Shown here piece after piece: positions 60,586-64,000 of a DNA stretch of 64,000 nucleotides. The notes under the pieces were generated by a model. It had not been told where the DNA came from and searched no databases. It saw only the letters and a list, made by a program, of their open reading frames with translations. The DNA lies in assembly GCA_014656175.1 (NCBI GenBank), contig BNBX01000015.1, positions 1 through 64,000 of the forward strand. Reading direction: 5' to 3'. The stretch's first letter is position 1, and every line of letters begins with the position of its first letter. This DNA is from Streptomyces werraensis. GTDB lineage: Bacteria > Actinomycetota > Actinomycetes > Streptomycetales > Streptomycetaceae. Made by a program: the position numbers and the translations under genes.

Positions 60586-61323
60586 ATGACGGCGATTACC
60601 ACGCGTACGGTCGAGTACCCGGCGGACGGTTTGACGATGGTCGGGCACCTCGCGCTCCCGGCCGGTAGCGACCGCCGGCCCGCGGTGTTGCTCGGACCAG
60701 AGGGCATGGGGCTCAGCGACGTCGAGCGTCGCCGGGCCGATGCTCTCGCCGAGCTGGGATATGTAGCGCTGGCCTTCGACCTGCACGGCGGGCGCTATTT
60801 GGGCGACCCCGAGGAGATGCTGGGCCGTTGCATGCCGCTGCTCGCTGATCCCGACCGGATGCGGGGCATCGGTCATGCGGCGCTCGACGTGTTGCGCACC
60901 GAATCGCGGACCGACCCCGACCGGGTCGCCGCCGTCGGCTACGGCACCGGGGGCGCCATCGCGCTGGAACTCGGGCGCGACGGCGTCAACCTGCGCGCGA
61001 TCGGCACCGTCAACGCGACTACCACGGGGCGACCGGGCGAGGCAGCGCACATTCGCTGCCCGGTGTGGGCCGGGGTCGGATCGGAAGACCCGATCATGCC
61101 GCCCGCACAACGAAACGCGTTCACCGCCGAAATGCAGGCCGCGGGCGTCGACTGGCGCCTCGCGGTCTACGGCGGCGCCCTGCACGCCTTCCACCATCCG
61201 CCGGTCGACCACCCCACGGTCCCCGGCGTCGGCTACCACCCACAGCACGCGCAGCGAGCCTGGCGCGACGTCGTCGACCTGCTCGCCGAGTGCCTGCCCC
61301 TGACGGACAATCCGGAAGCATGA
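60586..61323 (+). CDS. Dienelactone hydrolase-family protein
   Basis: 245 residues from ATG 60586. DLH fold: VEYPADGLTMVGHLALPAGS, VALAFDLHGGRYLGDPEEM, nucleophile region VAAVGYGTGGAIALELG, then CPVWAGVGSEDPIMPPAQRN and HAFHHPPVDHPTVPGVGY (His). The nucleophile position that is Cys in classical DLH (G-Y-C-x-G-G) is Gly here; related streptomycete proteins, as I recall, share GYGTGG, so this may be a family trait. Substrate unknown. Confidence 0.85.
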   Translation: MTAITTRTVEYPADGLTMVGHLALPAGSDRRPAVLLGPEGMGLSDVERRRADALAELGYVALAFDLHGGRYLGDPEEMLGRCMPLLADPDRMRGIGHAALDVLRTESRTDPDRVAAVGYGTGGAIALELGRDGVNLRAIGTVNATTTGRPGEAAHIRCPVWAGVGSEDPIMPPAQRNAFTAEMQAAGVDWRLAVYGGALHAFHHPPVDHPTVPGVGYHPQHAQRAWRDVVDLLAECLPLTDNPEA

Positions 61324-61647
61324 CCCAGGCAAATATCCTGGCACCAGGCCTGGTCCGCGTCGTGCACTGACAGTCCCCCGCCCCGCGCCTGAGGCTCCGC
61401 TCGCACGACGACGCGTGACGCGGCAGCACAGCGCCTGACACCCAGCACAACGCCTGACACCAGGCGTCACCGCGACTGCCCGTACCCGGTCACCGGGTGG
61501 GGGCCATCACCGTTTCGGGCACCGGAGAAAGAGGTGATGAGAGAGGCGCGCGTTTTACGGAACCTTTGCCCGGGGTCGGGCGTTGGGCCAGTGAGCGCGC
61601 GGGAGCGGGTTCGCGAGATGACTTCCGACGATGACCGAGGTGACTTG

Positions 61648-62196
61648 ATGGCAGTCTGGGACAAGCTCAAGGACCAGGCCAAGGCTCTGCAGCAGAATCA
61701 GGGCGGGCGTGGCGCTACCGGTGGGCAGAGCGGGGGGACGAGGTCCGGCGGTGGCAGCAAGGCCCAGCTGATCGGTGTGCTGAAGACGCAGCTCGGCTCG
61801 CTGAAGACGGAGTTGAAGAGCGGTGCCTACCGGGACGCGAGCATGGCGGTGTGCGCGCTGGTCGCGGCGGCCGACGGGCAGGTGGATCCGGCCGAGCGGC
61901 AGCAGGTCGAGTCGATGATCCTCAGCAACGACGTGCTCCAGAACTTCCCGCCGGAGCAGCTGCGGCAGCGTTTCAACAAGCATGTCGACCAGCTCACGAT
62001 GAACTTCCAGCACGGCAAGGCCGAGGCGATGCAGGAGATCGCCAAGGCCGCCAAGAAGCCCACCGAGGCCCGGGCCGTGATCCAGACCGGCATGGTCATC
62101 GCCGGTGCCGACGGCCACTTCTCCCAGGCAGAGGCGACGGTCCTGCGCGAGGCCTGTGCGACGCTGGGGCTGTCCCCGGCCGAATTCCAGCTCTGA
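61648..62196 (+). CDS. TerB-family protein
   Basis: ATG 61648 (MAVWDKLKDQAKALQQNQ) gives 182 residues. A Gly/Gln-rich linker precedes a TerB-like all-helical domain with two acidic metal motifs: LVAAADGQVDPAERQQVESM and MVIAGADGHFSQAEATVLRE. TerB proteins bind divalent metal at membranes and occur with tellurite or stress genes, though this one stands alone. The long frame from 61534 has no ribosome site and is not preferred. Confidence 0.9.
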   Translation: MAVWDKLKDQAKALQQNQGGRGATGGQSGGTRSGGGSKAQLIGVLKTQLGSLKTELKSGAYRDASMAVCALVAAADGQVDPAERQQVESMILSNDVLQNFPPEQLRQRFNKHVDQLTMNFQHGKAEAMQEIAKAAKKPTEARAVIQTGMVIAGADGHFSQAEATVLREACATLGLSPAEFQL

Positions 62197-62379
62197 GTCC
62201 CGGCTTTGATTCGCTCCCTGGTTCCGCTCTGATCAGCGATCCGGCTTGGGCCTGTGTGAGGTCGTGATCGATCTCGGGTTTTGATCCCTTGCGGGGCAAG
62301 ACTCGACACGCCGTCCGGCGCCGTGGTCGGGGGTCGCACTCGGCGTGGTCGACCTCGTGGTCGGGGCGAGCATGCGGGC

Positions 62380-62652
62380 TCAGCGGCGGCGGAGTTCCCC
62401 AGCCCAGTTCCGAAGCGGTCCTTCGAGGACCAGGTTGTCTCCGCGGGCCACGGTCTGGAGCAGTTGGGCGCACACGGTCGCTTCGGCGGCGAGGCCGGCC
62501 GGACTGCCCAGCACGGGGAAGGCGGTACGGACGCGGCCGGCAGTGTCCCGCTGGAGCAGCACGTAGGCGTAGAGAGTGGCGGCGTCAAACCCCTCCTGGG
62601 CCATGCCCCATCCTTCCCAGTCCAGCAGGCGCTTGGCGGTGACCACCGGCAC
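62380..62652 (-). pseudogene. C-terminal fragment of an APH-type kinase
   Basis: Minus-strand frame reads VTAKRLLDWEGWGMAQEGFD, AATLYAYVLLQRDTAGRVRT and VARGDNLVLEGPLR. L-L-D-W-E-G-W-G-x-A is the metal-binding Asp region of aminoglycoside/choline-type phosphotransferases, followed by the usual helical tail. The kinase N-lobe and HxDxxxxN catalytic loop are missing. Confidence 0.7.
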
Positions 62653-62781
62653 GCGCCTGACACGGAGTTGGGCTGTCGCCGGTCATGTGCCGCTGAGTAC
62701 GGCGGCTGCCTTTGGAGTACTCAGACAGGGAGTTTCAAGGCGTTGCCCTCCAACTGGGGACGCACTCCCTAGGCTGGTTCT

Positions 62782-63342
62782 GTGACAGACGCGGACCGCC
62801 GAATCAGCGCAGAAATCAGCCCCTTTCCGCCTTTCCTGAAGATCACCACCACCGATGTTGGTGCGATCTTCAGGCGGCGTCGGCGCAGTATCACGCAGAC
62901 CGGGCCATTTCTGATCATATCTGTGGATTCCGGCCTTGCGATGGACACGGCCTTCCGGACAGAGGACGGTTCGCATCCGCATCTCTGGACAGCACACGGC
63001 CAGGCTCATCAGTTGTGGCGGCTCATTCCCTCGGGGCATGAAGGCGAAGCACGCATCGTCTCACTCAGCAACAACTTGTTCCTCGACGGCCGCGGCAGCC
63101 ACGAGGGGGACCACCCGCAAATGTGTGCTGAGACCAATGGGCCACGACAGCGGTGGCGCCTCAAGCCGGCCCCCGGCCATCGCGCGCACTATCTTGAGAA
63201 CGCCGCAACCGGTCTGGTGCTCGACAGGCCGCATGACGCAGAGCGCGGCACCTGGCCGGTGCTGTGGAGCGAACACAGCGGCGTGAATCAACACTGGCTG
63301 CTCGTTATGCCCTTCGCTGCCCCGTCAGGTAGTACTGCCTGA
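62782..63342 (+). CDS. Ricin-type beta-trefoil lectin protein
   Basis: GTG 62782 gives 186 residues. Q-x-W repeats HQLWRLIPSG, QRWRLKPAPG and NQHWLLVMPF mark a ricin B-like beta-trefoil (about residues 45-180), with FLDGRGSHEGDHPQ and LENAATGLVLDRP strands between. No clear signal peptide is present, unusual for a lectin. It may bind carbohydrate or act as an immunity-like partner inside the cell. Confidence 0.8.
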   Translation: MTDADRRISAEISPFPPFLKITTTDVGAIFRRRRRSITQTGPFLIISVDSGLAMDTAFRTEDGSHPHLWTAHGQAHQLWRLIPSGHEGEARIVSLSNNLFLDGRGSHEGDHPQMCAETNGPRQRWRLKPAPGHRAHYLENAATGLVLDRPHDAERGTWPVLWSEHSGVNQHWLLVMPFAAPSGSTA

Positions 63343-63472
63343 CGGTCGGCCTGCGGAGAGGCAGACAGTAGCGAACTGCTCGATGAGGCCGAAGCGGCGG
63401 GTTCATGCCGGTGACCACGATGGGGAGCTTGCCGTCGTCCATGTGAAAGCCGCCGTCGTACGCGGTGCCCTT

Positions 63473-64000
63473 TCAGTGCCGCTCGGTGAGATCGGCCAAC
63501 TGCGCGATGGCGGTGTTGGGGGTTGCGCCGGCCGATTCGGTTGAAGACGAGCAGCAGCGCACGACCAGCTCGAGGAGGGTTGCGCGGACGGTGGCGCCGT
63601 CCAGGGTGTGGCGGTCGAAGGTGTGCCGGACGGCTGAGGAGGAGGCAGAGCTCGGGGCACGACGGGGCGCGTGTCGATGCCGCGGGCCCGGTCGGCGGCC
63701 GTACGGCCGGCCCTGCCTCCGAGCAGGCGCTGAGTGGCGGCGGGTGAGATGGCGGCGAGCCGGCCGACGGTGTGGATGCCGTACTCGTGCAGGGCTCCGG
63801 CCTGGCGCGGTCCGATGCGGTGCAGCTCAAGGACCTGCCGGTAGGTCTCCTCCGGCAGCCGGTCGGGGCAGCGTACATACGGGTGTATCGACGGCCGCTT
63901 GGTGATCTCGGTCTGAGGCTGTGCGGTGAGTCCAGTGGGCAGGGCGGGTCGTCGGTTTCTGACTCGATCGGGTGGAGTCGAACCTTGGCGAGGAGGGTCT
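63473..64000 (-). pseudogene. Y-family DNA polymerase (ImpB/MucB/DinB-like), partial
   Basis: Continues beyond the window end. The frame reads SIHPYVRCPDRLPEETYRQV, LELHRIGPRQAGALHEYGIH and RLLGGRAGRTAADRARGIDT, the helix-hairpin-helix thumb of streptomycete Y-family polymerases. A frameshift near 63650 follows, then VRHTFDRHTLDGATVRATLL ELVVR before diverging at about 63560 into CCSSSTESAGATPNTAIAQL and a stop at 63473. The little-finger domain is thus replaced. After that stop the same frame continues as GTAYDGGFHMDDGKLPIVVT, part of another lost gene. Confidence 0.8.

Noticed and set aside
62837..62877. Inverted repeat with arms CCTGAAGATC and GATCTTCAGG
   Set aside because: Lies inside the ricin-type gene and fits codon use; no reason to call it a regulatory site.
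1..64000. CRISPR arrays, tRNA or rRNA genes
   Set aside because: No regularly spaced repeats and no cloverleaf-like sequence with a CCA or T-loop pattern was found by eye; a covariance-model scan would be decisive.

Overview
The window reads as accessory DNA of a Streptomyces-like actinomycete. GC content is very high, real reading frames end most codons in G or C, GTG starts are common, and many protein families are streptomycete ones (CsoR/CopZ/CopA copper genes, MGT-type macrolide glycosyltransferase, YihY, DUF305 and DUF6153-like proteins, LuxR with GAF-like region). Four decayed IS5-type transposases, an FtsK-type plasmid translocase remnant and more than a dozen truncated or frameshifted genes suggest a chromosome arm or large plasmid with repeated insertion and decay. 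I see no tRNA, rRNA, CRISPR array, replication origin or intact integrase.

Region 1 (1-14 kb) holds poorly known genes: a GNAT-like protein, a HEPN-like gene coupled to a frameshifted DUF4238 gene, and a self-contained macrolide/streptogramin inactivation cassette (mgt, vat, divergent tetR with a palindromic operator). A PIN-domain protein, a frameshifted HNH nuclease and the FtsK remnant follow. Region 2 (14-20 kb) carries a bacterial fatty-acid-binding-protein homologue beside a secreted peritrophin-type chitin-binding protein, two domains best known from animals, then small secreted proteins, an IS, a PAP2 phosphatase and a YihY gene with an in-frame amber codon.

Region 3 (20.4-30 kb) is the most interesting. 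A SLATT (DUF4231-like) membrane protein converges on a 1218-residue membrane TIR-WD40 protein. After a perfect 58-bp palindrome comes an NrtR-like Nudix regulator, divergent from a three-gene unit: a membrane protein, a nucleoside-phosphorylase-fold protein and a second membrane protein. A 7-7-7 inverted repeat sits between regulator and unit, and the first two proteins carry the same short Gly/Asn motif at the tail of one and the head of the next. Both modules look like nucleotide-centred conflict or stress systems.

Region 4 (31-45 kb) is a copper island: csoR, a secreted copper-associated protein, copZ, copA, a Csp-type copper storage protein, DUF4396, DUF305 and a BNR-repeat lipoprotein. 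Near-identical CsoR-type operators tie together three divergent or separate units, including an MFS transporter. Two TetR-controlled units (DUF2218; a second MFS pump) are interleaved.

Region 5 (46.5-64 kb) has a restriction-endonuclease-like protein, a gene with an in-frame amber codon, IS remnants, secreted proteins, a LuxR regulator, a cupin, an HSL esterase, and a MarR-controlled quinone oxidoreductase with three copies of one 14-bp palindrome. A dienelactone hydrolase-like gene, a TerB protein, a ricin-type lectin and a truncated Y-family polymerase running off the window end complete it.
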